The notes under the pieces: model-generated
Told to the model about the DNA's origin: nothing
Seen by the model: the letters and a program-made list of their open reading frames with translations, nothing else
Database searches by the model: none
Position numbers and translations under genes: made by a program
Shown here: in pieces, positions 6,515 to 15,200 of the stretch
Layout of the letters: each line of letters starts with the position of its first letter
How positions within the stretch are numbered: position 1 is the stretch's first letter
Assembly: GCA_043719555.1 (NCBI GenBank)
Contig: JAYSTR010000087.1
Coordinates: forward strand, 1 to 30,032
DNA: 30,032 nucleotides
Reading direction: 5' to 3'
Source of the DNA: UBA4416 sp043719555
GTDB taxonomy: Bacteria; Bacteroidota; Bacteroidia; B-17B0; Aurantibacillaceae

Positions 6515-7492
6515 GTGAAAGATACAGTAGATCAAATAAAGGCGCCAATTAGTTACCACATGGATGAGTTTGAAATTAAGTTCAAACAATCCATGAAAAG
6601 TAATGTGCCGTTACTTGATAAAATCACGAATTATATTGTTAAGCGAAAGGGAAAACAAATACGGCCGATGTTTGTTTTTTTGAGTGCTCAATGTGTTGGC
6701 GAAATAAATGAAAGTTCTTATAGAGCTGCCTCATTGATAGAGTTATTGCATACTGCAACATTGGTACATGATGATGTGGTGGATGATAGTAACGAACGCC
6801 GCGGTTTTTTTAGCGTAAATGCTTTATGGAAAAATAAAATTGCAGTATTAGTTGGCGATTTTTTATTATCAAGTGGTTTGTTGTTATCTATTGATAATGG
6901 CGATTTTCATTTATTGAAGATTGTGAGTAACGCTGTGCGAGAAATGAGTGAAGGCGAATTATTACAAATAGAGAAAGCACGTAAGCTTGATATATCCGAA
7001 GAGGTTTATTTTGAAATTATTACCAAAAAAACAGCGACACTTATCGCAGCTTGTTGCGCCGCTGGTGTCGCATCAATTACCAATGATGAAAAGCAAATAA
7101 ATTTATTTAAAGATTTTGGAACTTACACAGGTATTGCGTTTCAAATTAAAGATGATTTATTTGATTTTGGCGATGATACATCTATAGGAAAGCCTACAGG
7201 CATTGATATTAAAGAAAAGAAAATGACGTTACCTTTAATCTATGCATTGAATAACAGTTCATGGCTTGAGAAAAGAAAAATTATTAACATCGTTAAAAAT
7301 CATAATAACGATCCTAAAAAAGTTTCCGAAGTTATTAATTTTGTAATAGAAAAAGGGGGCTTAAAGTATGCTGAAACTATTATGCACGACTATAAAGATA
7401 AGGCCTTGGCTTTATTAAATGAAGTGGCTGATAGTCCATCAAAACAAAGCCTAATACAATTAGTAAATTATTCCATTGAAAGAAAAAAATAA
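6515..7492 (+). CDS. Polyprenyl diphosphate synthase (octaprenyl type)
   Basis: A trans-isoprenyl chain-elongating enzyme that condenses isopentenyl diphosphate units to make the long side chain of menaquinone; cytoplasmic or membrane-associated. The first Asp-rich motif is HDDVVDDSNERRG (D86, D87, D90) and the second is KDDLFDFGDD (D213, D214, D217). KRKGKQIRP near residue 45 binds isopentenyl diphosphate. Residues just before the first motif are small (A81, T82), which in this family fits a long product, but chain length cannot be read reliably from sequence. The start is GTG at 6515; its N-terminal segment (IKAPISYHMDEFEIKF) matches the usual N-terminus of the family, so a later ATG at 6560 is less likely. 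The lipoprotein gene starts 4 bases after the stop. Confidence 0.88.
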   Translation: MKDTVDQIKAPISYHMDEFEIKFKQSMKSNVPLLDKITNYIVKRKGKQIRPMFVFLSAQCVGEINESSYRAASLIELLHTATLVHDDVVDDSNERRGFFSVNALWKNKIAVLVGDFLLSSGLLLSIDNGDFHLLKIVSNAVREMSEGELLQIEKARKLDISEEVYFEIITKKTATLIAACCAAGVASITNDEKQINLFKDFGTYTGIAFQIKDDLFDFGDDTSIGKPTGIDIKEKKMTLPLIYALNNSSWLEKRKIINIVKNHNNDPKKVSEVINFVIEKGGLKYAETIMHDYKDKALALLNEVADSPSKQSLIQLVNYSIERKK

Positions 7493-7496
7493 GAAC

Positions 7497-7997
7497 ATGA
7501 GCACTTTAAAATCTATTAGTTTAATTGCAGTAACATTAATTAGTATTAATTTTTTATTTGCCAATTGCAAAAGTGGTCAAGCAGAAAATGAAAAAGCAAA
7601 AAACGATTCTATTGCTATCGCTGCTGCAACAACAAAAACAGTTTCTTCTCAATTTTCAAAATACATTATTAATCCACCTGATAGCGATTACACGGGTGAT
7701 TATTTAGATAGATATGAAAATGGTATTATAAAATTTAAAGGCTTTTTTAGATTTGGTCAACGCCATGGGCAATGGAATGCCTTTTACGATAATGGTGAAA
7801 TGTGGAGCGAATGTTTTTATGATAAAGGAAATAAGCATGGCTCTACAAAAGTGTATTATCCGAATGGTAAATTGCAATACGAAGGCTGGTACAAAAATGA
7901 TTTGCGCGATAGTTTATGGTTTTACTATGACGAAACTGGTAAAGAAGTTGATCGCAGAGCTTATCGTAAAGATGAAGAAACAGGCCTGGTTAACTAG
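7497..7997 (+). CDS. Lipoprotein with MORN/YwqK-type repeats
   Basis: A 166-aa envelope protein. A hydrophobic leader (residues about 5-24) ends at FANCKSG, a relaxed lipobox with the cysteine as likely lipidation site, followed by a charged linker (ENEKAKNDSI). The C-terminal half has about three MORN-variant repeats of the YwqK type: GIIKFKGFFRFGQRHGQW, GEMWSECFYDKGNKHGST and GKLQYEGWYKNDLRDSLW. Such repeats form beta-hairpin ladders in envelope proteins of unknown function; the YwqK antitoxin label carried by homologues does not show toxin-antitoxin activity. I use ATG 7497, 4 bases after the synthase stop, because the in-frame TTG at 7476 overlaps that gene and puts charged residues before the leader. 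It ends in TAG at 7995-7997; the next gene continues in the same frame 6 bases later. Confidence 0.8.
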   Translation: MSTLKSISLIAVTLISINFLFANCKSGQAENEKAKNDSIAIAAATTKTVSSQFSKYIINPPDSDYTGDYLDRYENGIIKFKGFFRFGQRHGQWNAFYDNGEMWSECFYDKGNKHGSTKVYYPNGKLQYEGWYKNDLRDSLWFYYDETGKEVDRRAYRKDEETGLVN

Positions 7998-8003
7998 AAT
8001 TTT

Positions 8004-8819
8004 CTGAAACGACTTTTTATATTCATTTTATTATTTGGTGATTTTTTAATTGCTGTTTCTCAAGAGGAGCCAATATATTGCTTTGATATAAAAGCAGGAA
8101 TGGGAAATTATTCCTTTAATGGAACTAAAGTAATGAAAAAAATGAACCCAGATGTTGGTTCGCACGGTTCAAGAGTTTATCCATTTTTTACCGCATATAA
8201 TGTCTCGAATAATTATACGCCTTATTTTAGTGTAGGTTTGGGAATAAGAGCAAATAGATTTTTTGAATTTTCTTTATCTGGAGTTTATAGTTATTATAAA
8301 TATAAATTTAATTATGAAGATGTAATTGAGAAGTATAATTATCAGACTCCGAATTATGATAGAACTATAAGTACAATAGATGGTACAGTTACAAATCATG
8401 ATATTAGATTTGAATTTGCACCGATTGTTAGAATTTGTAATACCAAAATTGTTTTTGGGATAATAAATATTGACTTCATACAATCTAATAAAAAAATGAA
8501 TTTAGGTACAACCACAGAGTATAGTGTTATTTCAAAACAACATACTGGAACTGATGGGCAACACTCAACGGATTCAATTGTTTCTATAAAAAACATTGCA
8601 GATTATGCCCCCTCATTTTATTTGCGCGATTTTATTTATTTCCCTATATCTATTGGGATAGAGCAAGAAATACCTATTAAGAGGTTACGCTATATTGTTG
8701 GTTTAAAAGCAATTTATACAAATCGAATTAATAACGGATCAATAGTCGGTTATGTTGGCGTTCGTTTATCTGAAGCATACACTTGGCAAAAAGACCGAAA
8801 TAAAAATTCTGACAAATAG
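8004..8819 (+). CDS. Outer-membrane beta-barrel-like protein, probable CTG start
   Basis: A 271-aa predicted outer-membrane protein of unknown function. Alternating polar and aromatic strands (YTPYFSVGLGIRANRFFEFS, HDIRFEFAPIVRICN, YVGVRLSEAYTW) and the opening FDIKAGMGNYSF suggest a small barrel. The first ATG, at 8100, would begin inside the first strand with no signal peptide. Translating upstream in the same frame gives LKRLFIFILLFGDFLIAVSQ followed by EEPIYC, an excellent signal peptide, with CTG at 8004 as the only plausible start; the upstream stop TAG (7995-7997) ends the lipoprotein gene. I therefore extend the gene to 8004 with CTG as initiator. A sequencing error or mutation of ATG to CTG is possible. 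The gene sits in the run with the polyprenyl synthase, MORN and M1 genes. Confidence 0.65.
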   Translation: MKRLFIFILLFGDFLIAVSQEEPIYCFDIKAGMGNYSFNGTKVMKKMNPDVGSHGSRVYPFFTAYNVSNNYTPYFSVGLGIRANRFFEFSLSGVYSYYKYKFNYEDVIEKYNYQTPNYDRTISTIDGTVTNHDIRFEFAPIVRICNTKIVFGIINIDFIQSNKKMNLGTTTEYSVISKQHTGTDGQHSTDSIVSIKNIADYAPSFYLRDFIYFPISIGIEQEIPIKRLRYIVGLKAIYTNRINNGSIVGYVGVRLSEAYTWQKDRNKNSDK

Positions 8820-8848
8820 ATTGAATGTTTTTTTCGTAACTTCACTAG

Positions 8849-11257
8849 ATGAATTTTAAACATTTAGTTCTCTTCTTTTGTTTAGTAACTTCGATTGCTA
8901 AATCACAAAAAGTTTCTTGTCAATCAAATAAAAAAACGACATCTATTAGTTCGTTGTATTATTCTGCTGATAATTTACGTAGCGATACCATTGATGTTTT
9001 AAACTATACGATCAATTTAGATATTACAGATTTCACTAATCAAACTATTAAAGGTAGTACAATTGTAAAATTTGTTCCAAAGCTTAATACGCAAAGTTTT
9101 ATTCATTTAGATTTATTGCAATTAACGATTGATAGTATTAAACAAGCAAATACAACATTAACATTTACCTACAACGATACCTTATTGAAAGTTAATTTTG
9201 TAAGCCCATTAACTACAAATGATACAACTTTAGTTGAGGTGTTTTATCACGGTCATCCGCAAGTTGATCCAACGGGCTGGGGAGGTTTTTCGTTTGAAGG
9301 TAATTACGCCTATAATTTAGGAGTTGGCTTTGGCGCTAATCCACACACCTTCGGCAGATCTTGGTTTCCGTGTTTTGATAATTTTGCGGAAAAATCAACC
9401 TACGAATTTAATATTATCACTACTGCACCAAAAACTTCTTTTTGTAACGGACAATTGATATCTGATGTTGTTAATGGTGCTAATCATACTCGAAAATGGA
9501 TTTTGAATAAAGAAATTCCTTCATACTTAGCATCTGTTTCGGTGGCTGATTACACACAAGTAAATTGGAATACAACTTCGCTCAATGGTAATTTGCCTAT
9601 TACCTTAGTGGCTCGTGCAACAGATACAACTGGATTAAAAAATGGCTTTGTGCATTTACCAAATGCTATACACGGCTTCGAAAATTATTACGGGCCTTAT
9701 GCCTGGAATAGAGTAGGGTATTGCTTAACACCTAATGGTGCAATGGAACATCCAACAAATATTTCGTACCCAGTTGCATTTACAGCAATTGCAAATGAGT
9801 CGAGTTTAATGGCTCACGAATTAGCTCATCATTGGTGGGGCGATTTAATGACTTGTGAAACACAAGAAGATATGTGGCTTAATGAAGGAATGGCTAGTTA
9901 TAGCGAGCGTTTGTTTTTAGAGTATACTTATAATTATTCGAAATATTTAGCTGAGGTAAAAACTATACACGATGATATTTTAAAATATGTGCATCTGCGA
10001 GAAAAAGGATTTAGAGCCATATCTGGTGTTCCCTTTGAATATACGTATGGCGATCATGTGTATAAAAAAGGAGCTGATGTTGCTCACACCCTTCGTACTT
10101 ATATGGGTGATACGGATTTTTTTAATGGATTAAAATATGTCATGCAACAAAAGGCGTATAAGAATATGAATAGCCTTGAGTTTAGAGATTTGTTAGAAAC
10201 ATCATCTGGAAAAAACTTACATCCCTTTTTTGATAATTGGGTTTTAAATGGAGGCTGGCCGCACTTTTCAATCGATTCCGTGAAAACGATTAATGCAACT
10301 GCTCCTTATACATCTGTAGTTTATGTTAAACAAAAATTATTTGGAGCGCCTAGCTTGTACTCAAATGTGCCTTTAGAATTAACGGTGATGAATAGTTTGT
10401 GGAATAAAGAAGTAGCTCCAATTGTAATGAATGGAATGGCGAATTCTTTTACCATACAAACAACAACTCAACCAAAATTTGTTGGAATCAATGTTGAGTC
10501 TAAAATTAGTGACGCAATTTCATCAGAATATAAAACAATAAAAACCACAGGGAATATTACGTTTAGTTTAGGTCGTGCTTTATTAATGGTTGCTAATAAA
10601 GGTGTAGACTCTTCTTTTGTTCGAATAGAACATAATATCGTTGCACCTGATGCGATAAAAAATAATACTAATAATTATACTTTAAACTCTCAACACTATT
10701 GGAAAGTAGATGGTTTAATGAGTAATGGTTTTGTTGGCAAATTGAGATTGAATTATGATGGGAATAAAAACCCAAGTGGTAATAGTTACATAGATACCTG
10801 CTTAACTACAATTAATGGCGATAGTATAATATTGTTATATCGAAAAAATGCAGCAGATGATTGGAGTGAATTGTCTAATTATATTAAGTTTAAAATTGGT
10901 GCACGTTCAGGGTTTTTTACTACTGATTCATTCAGACTTGGGGAATATGTTTTTGCTAATGGTGCTAGTCATCTTGCAACTATACTTGAAGAAATACACA
11001 ATGCTGAACCACAAATGGAAGTGTATCCAAATCCAACCAAGGATGAAATAACGATTAATGTAATAAATTACCATTTTTCTAAAAATAGTAGTATTATTAT
11101 TTTTGATATGATGGGTAAAAAATTGAAAACAATTACCTTAACTGATACGGAAACAAAAATTAATTTAAAGGATTTACACCTAATTCCTAATACTTATATC
11201 ATTAATGTGATGGAAAAAAATAAGAGTGTTATGAGTAGAAAAATTATTCTCGAATAA
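8849..11257 (+). CDS. Secreted M1-family metallopeptidase with T9SS sorting domain
   Basis: An 802-aa exported aminopeptidase-like enzyme. Residues 1-19 form a signal peptide. The M1 beta domain is followed by the catalytic domain with exopeptidase motif GAMEH (297-301), zinc site HELAH (H323, E324, H327), third ligand E346 in NEGMASYSE at the correct 18-residue spacing, and the likely transition-state tyrosine Y405 in VYKKGA. The usual GxMEN motif has His instead of Asn; E300, which binds the substrate N-terminus, is kept. The C-terminal about 80 residues (MEVYPNPTKDEITIN to RKIILE) are a T9SS type A sorting domain, so the protein is secreted or attached to the cell surface and probably feeds on peptides. 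The stop is 1 base from the convergent ybeY stop. Confidence 0.92.
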   Translation: MNFKHLVLFFCLVTSIAKSQKVSCQSNKKTTSISSLYYSADNLRSDTIDVLNYTINLDITDFTNQTIKGSTIVKFVPKLNTQSFIHLDLLQLTIDSIKQANTTLTFTYNDTLLKVNFVSPLTTNDTTLVEVFYHGHPQVDPTGWGGFSFEGNYAYNLGVGFGANPHTFGRSWFPCFDNFAEKSTYEFNIITTAPKTSFCNGQLISDVVNGANHTRKWILNKEIPSYLASVSVADYTQVNWNTTSLNGNLPITLVARATDTTGLKNGFVHLPNAIHGFENYYGPYAWNRVGYCLTPNGAMEHPTNISYPVAFTAIANESSLMAHELAHHWWGDLMTCETQEDMWLNEGMASYSERLFLEYTYNYSKYLAEVKTIHDDILKYVHLREKGFRAISGVPFEYTYGDHVYKKGADVAHTLRTYMGDTDFFNGLKYVMQQKAYKNMNSLEFRDLLETSSGKNLHPFFDNWVLNGGWPHFSIDSVKTINATAPYTSVVYVKQKLFGAPSLYSNVPLELTVMNSLWNKEVAPIVMNGMANSFTIQTTTQPKFVGINVESKISDAISSEYKTIKTTGNITFSLGRALLMVANKGVDSSFVRIEHNIVAPDAIKNNTNNYTLNSQHYWKVDGLMSNGFVGKLRLNYDGNKNPSGNSYIDTCLTTINGDSIILLYRKNAADDWSELSNYIKFKIGARSGFFTTDSFRLGEYVFANGASHLATILEEIHNAEPQMEVYPNPTKDEITINVINYHFSKNSSIIIFDMMGKKLKTITLTDTETKINLKDLHLIPNTYIINVMEKNKSVMSRKIILE

Positions 11258-11258
11258 T

Positions 11259-11681
11259 TTATATTTTCCCGAAAATAGTTAAAGAAGCATTTTCCTTTTT
11301 ACGCATTAATTCAGCATCGGCTGAGGTTTTATCTTTATAACCACATAAGTGTAAAATGCCGTGTATCATTACGCGATGTAGTTCAGTATCAAAATCTACT
11401 TTAAATTTTTTTGCGTTTTCAGTCACTCTATCAATACTAATAAAAATATCGCTATTAATTTTTTTTGCTTCTGTATAATCAAACGTAATAATGTCAGTAA
11501 GAGTATTATGATTAAGATGTTTGATGTTTATTTCTAATAATTCATCATCATTACAAAACATATAATTGATAGTACCAAGTGTATGTTTTTCTTTTTCAGT
11601 AATAGTTTTAATCCACCGTTTAAGTTTGGCTTTATGCTTTAACTTAAAATTAATACTTTGATTATTAAATGATACAGCCAT
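11259..11681 (-). CDS. ybeY: Endoribonuclease YbeY
   Basis: A single-strand-specific RNase involved in 16S rRNA 3' maturation and ribosome quality control; cytoplasmic. 140 aa. The family signature is MIHGILHLCGYKDKT: H107 and H111 are zinc ligands, while D117 stands where the third histidine of HGxLHLxGYDH normally lies. TLTDIITFDY is the usual upstream block. The start ATG directly follows the TAA of the small membrane gene (TAAATG), so it is co-transcribed with that gene and the HATPase. The gene converges with the M1 peptidase gene, leaving 1 base between stops and no visible terminator. The linkage of DUF4175, an ATP-binding protein and ybeY is one I recall from other Bacteroidota; I could not check it here. 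Confidence 0.93.
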   Translation of the reverse strand: MAVSFNNQSINFKLKHKAKLKRWIKTITEKEKHTLGTINYMFCNDDELLEINIKHLNHNTLTDIITFDYTEAKKINSDIFISIDRVTENAKKFKVDFDTELHRVMIHGILHLCGYKDKTSADAELMRKKENASLTIFGKI

Positions 11682-11864
11682 TTATTTGTTGCGGTTTTTA
11701 TTTTTAATCATAAAAAACAAGGTAATACACAATACTGGCAAGCTTATTTTAAATAAATGCTCTGCCTTATGAGTTGTTATAAATAAGTACAATAAAATGC
11801 TGCTAGAAATTACAGCACAAGTAATACCAGCATAGGTTAAAATTTTAAAAGTTTTTGGATTCAA
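11682..11864 (-). CDS. Small two-helix membrane protein, TTG start
   Basis: A 60-residue hydrophobic protein of no recognised family. Two predicted membrane helices, TYAGITCAVISSSILLYLFI (about residues 10-29) and LFKISLPVLCITLFFMI (about 37-53), flank a short THKAEH loop, and the tail is basic (KNKNRNK). With few positive charges before the first helix and the strongly basic tail, both ends are likely cytoplasmic. TTG at 11864 is the best start, 11 bases after the HATPase stop; no ATG precedes the first helix. The stop abuts the ybeY ATG with no spacer, which supports a real gene translated in the operon. Function unknown. Confidence 0.6.
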   Translation of the reverse strand: MNPKTFKILTYAGITCAVISSSILLYLFITTHKAEHLFKISLPVLCITLFFMIKNKNRNK

Positions 11865-11875
11865 TATAATAACTG

Positions 11876-12292
11876 TTAAGCTCTGTTTGTATTAAAGGTT
11901 AACATTACCTCTTGGCCGTTGTTATTATACTCTACCTTATCGGCTAAGTTTTTCATTAAAAAAACCCCACGCCCGTGAGGCTTATCAATATATAAAGGGT
12001 CTGTTGGATCCGGTAAAGCATCATAATCAAATCCTTCGCCTTCATCAGCCACCATAAATTTTAAATACTTAGCCCCCGATTCAAATCCAATTTTAACATG
12101 TTTTTCAGGATTACTTTTGTTGCCGTGATATATAGCATTATTTACAGCCTCTGTAACAGCAATCATTATGTTGCCATAACTATCTTCGTTTACATTAAAA
12201 ATATCACATACATCTTCAACTAATCGTTCTACTAAACGCATATTATCTGCACACGATGTTATGTTTAATCTATTTCCTTTAGTCGGTATCAT
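11876..12292 (-). CDS. RsbW-like anti-sigma factor kinase (HATPase_c)
   Basis: A single-domain GHKL ATPase/serine kinase of 138 aa, like RsbW or SpoIIAB, which in partner switching binds a sigma factor or other target and phosphorylates a STAS-domain antagonist. The N box is EAVNNAIYHGN (E48, N52, H56), G1 is DEGEGFD (83-89) and G2 is HGRGVFLM (106-113); all ATP-lid motifs are intact. The ATG overlaps the DUF4175 stop by one base (TAATG), indicating translational coupling. Two SpoIIE-type phosphatases, the usual opponents of such kinases, are encoded just upstream in the same direction. No STAS protein or sigma factor is present here, so the partner is unknown. Confidence 0.88.
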   Translation of the reverse strand: MIPTKGNRLNITSCADNMRLVERLVEDVCDIFNVNEDSYGNIMIAVTEAVNNAIYHGNKSNPEKHVKIGFESGAKYLKFMVADEGEGFDYDALPDPTDPLYIDKPHGRGVFLMKNLADKVEYNNNGQEVMLTFNTNRA

Positions 12293-15200
12293 TATTGGTT
12301 GACGCTGTTAAAATATTGATTCACTTTTTGTTTGTAATATGGCGTTAGACTTGGAGAAACGGTATTTAATAGCTCCAATTCCTTAGCTCGTAATCTTTTA
12401 TACTCTAAAAACTGCGTAGGGTTACTTAAATTTTGATTTTTTGCTTCATTACTTTTACGTTGCTCATCTTGCTCACGTTCGCGCTCTGCTTTCTCGCTTT
12501 CTAACAGCTTTGTAATAATATCCTGTTGGCGTTTCATAGTCTCCTGAGAGATGCGTTTGTTAACAATATCAGTTTCGGTTTGCTCCATCATTTCGGCAAT
12601 ATTACCACCCGGGTTTTGCCCTCCATCTTTTTTAATTTTGTCCATCATTTGTTGCATTTGCCTGCGCAGAGCTTCCTGCTGAGCTGCCATTTTAGCTAAT
12701 TGTTCGCTCATACTTTGTCCTTGTCCTTGTTGTCCTGGCATCATCCCTTTTCCTTCACCTTGTTGCCCCATACCACTTTGTCCTCCCGGTTTTTGCCCGC
12801 CTGGCTTTTGCCCAGGTTTTTGGCCACCCGGTTTTTGTCCTTGCTGCTCTAATTGCTTTTTTAATTCTTCGAGCTGTTTATTTAATTGTTGTTGCATTTG
12901 GCGCATATTGGCCATACCTGGTTTACTACCTGGTTTTGAACTTGGCTTGCCTTTTCCAGGCTTATTACAACTTCCGCTTCCGGGTTTTTGTTCTTTTTGA
13001 GCCTTGGCTTGTTGTTGCATTTGTTCTAATGATTCATTTAATAATAAGGCTAAATTATTTATAGAAGTCATAGAGTATTGCATGCGCATTTGTGCGTTTG
13101 AAGGAACACGCTCTGTTAACTCAGTAAGTGCTTTACCCATATTTAAATGTATCGCACTTATTTCGCGATTAACAGTTGCACTAATTTGAGGATTGCGCTT
13201 ACTCAAAGCCAATAAACTATCCTCTATAATTTTGCTATCGTCCTGTAATTTTTTTTGTTCTTGTGGTATCTTAATATATTGAGGGTTATCAATGCGTGTT
13301 TTAGCTAATTGATTCATTAAGTTTTCTTGGGCAAAAGATACATTTAATAAGTTTTCAAGAATTTGACGAACAGCCTGCATATCTTCTTCATTTTCTTCTT
13401 TCTGCATCTCGTTCATCGCTTTTTGCATTTTGTTTTGCATCTCTTGCATTTTTTCTGATGCATTTTTTTGAGATTTAGCGGCATTTTTTTTATTGTTTTT
13501 ATTTAGTTCTTCCGAACTATTTTGCATTTCCTTACTAACATCTTTTTGTTCCTCATCTGTTTTAGGTATTTCATTGGGTTGCTCTAATTCTTTATTTTTT
13601 TCTTGTAAGTCTTGTAATTCTTTTTTTAAATCATCAAACTGTTTATTTAAATCGTCTTGTTTTTTTTCTAACTCTTTGGAGTTATTTGTTTTTTGTTCTT
13701 CGTTTTTAGAATCTGGTTGTTTGCCATCAGTCTTTTTTTCTTCGTCTGTTTTCTGTTTTTCTTTAGGGTCTTCAATCCCCTTGTCTTTTTTGTCTTGTTT
13801 TCCTTCAGTCTTTTCAGTATCTTTCTTTAGGGCATCTTCCTTCTTTTTTAAATCGTCTAATTTATCAATGGCTTGTTGCATTTTTTGCTCAACTTCCATT
13901 TGCTTAAAGGCTTCTAAAGTACGGTCCAATTCCTTTTCCATGTCTTTATTAGAAAGTTTTAATTCTTCCAATTTTTGTTGAACTTGATTTTTATCAAGCT
14001 TATCCATTAATTTATTTAACTCGTCAAATAGTTTTTTCATTTCTGGAGTCATAATATTTTCAAATAACTTCTCCAATTCTTTTTGTTTTTCTAAAATTGA
14101 TTCATCGAGCTGAGTGTTTTCGTTTTGTTGCTCATTATTTAATTGATTTTCCTGTTTAGTTTCTTCAATTTTATTTTTTAATTCGTTTTGTTTCTTTAAA
14201 ATATCTTCTAGTTTTTTCTTTTCTTCCCAACCCATTTGTTTTTTATCGTTGAGTTTCTTTGCTAACTCATTAATATCTTTTTGTAATTCTTTGGCTTTTT
14301 TTATGCCATCATCAATATCCTTTTTTATTTCAGAATTATTTTTGTCGGTAGTTTTATTTAACTCATCAATTGTTGGCGCTTTAAATTCCATCATCTGTGT
14401 TTTAGCAGATTTAGCGCCATTAACACCATCATTATCCCATACTTCAAAGTAATATTCGATTTTGTCTCCAGGCAAGGTATTAAAGCGCGACGCATCAAAA
14501 TAATAAAAATAGGGTTGTGTTATTTGTTGCTTATCAATGTTGATGATTTGCTCGTTATTTTTTACGATGGCTTTGCCTGTACTATCTTGCGAGTAATGCG
14601 TGCATTTAAAAACTAAACGAGTAAAGCCATAATCATCCTTGACAGAGCCCGAAAAATAAATACTCTTAGGATTTAATGAATCGTGTTTTTCACTTACATC
14701 AATTACAGGAACTTGGTCGGCAATTACATTGATGGTGTAGTTAACTGAATCGGGATTGCGTTTTAAAAACTGATTTAATGATTTAATAGTATAAGATGAG
14801 GTATGCATCATACGTTTAGAAAAAGAAAACTCATTTTCCGACGAATGATTAGTATTAATAAGTGTATCATTAAATTGAAGAAAAATTTCATCAGTGTTTT
14901 TTGTATGAAAGACCCAATTTAATTTAGTGCCTTGAGGCAATTGCATATCTCCAACATTAGAAACTGTTTCGTTTTTTTTATTTAAATAACTTGGGTAGGT
15001 TAATTGTATGTCAAATTTTACTAGCATTGGTTTTGGAAGAACTGTAAGCTCGTATGACTTTGAATTAAAGCCAGCTGCATTAAATACAAAGGCTTCATTT
15101 TTTTGAACATTTTTAAACGTGTAAGAATAATTAACGTTATCAATTCTATCCATCTTATGTTCAATGCCATCAACCGAAATAAAAACTTCATTAGGAATTT

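Noticed and set aside
7497..7997. YwqK-type antitoxin of a toxin-antitoxin pair
   Set aside because: Only MORN repeats and a lipoprotein leader are present, and no toxin-like gene is adjacent; the antitoxin label is a database name.
7753..8007. 84-codon frame overlapping the MORN lipoprotein gene
   Set aside because: An out-of-frame shadow with Met/Ile/Lys-biased composition; the overlapping frame has a leader peptide and repeats.
8100..8819. ATG at 8100 as the start of the barrel protein
   Set aside because: It removes an intact in-frame signal peptide and begins in the middle of a strand; the CTG at 8004 explains the sequence better.
12780..12850. Mobile or CRISPR-like tandem repeat
   Set aside because: The repeats stay in frame, encode GQKPGG units and have no spacers; this is protein low complexity.
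13493..13981. 162-codon open frame on the + strand inside the DUF4175 gene
   Set aside because: It is the complement of Lys/Glu/Gln-rich coiled-coil codons and gives a Ser/Phe/Cys-rich peptide with no domain; the minus-strand frame is clearly coding.
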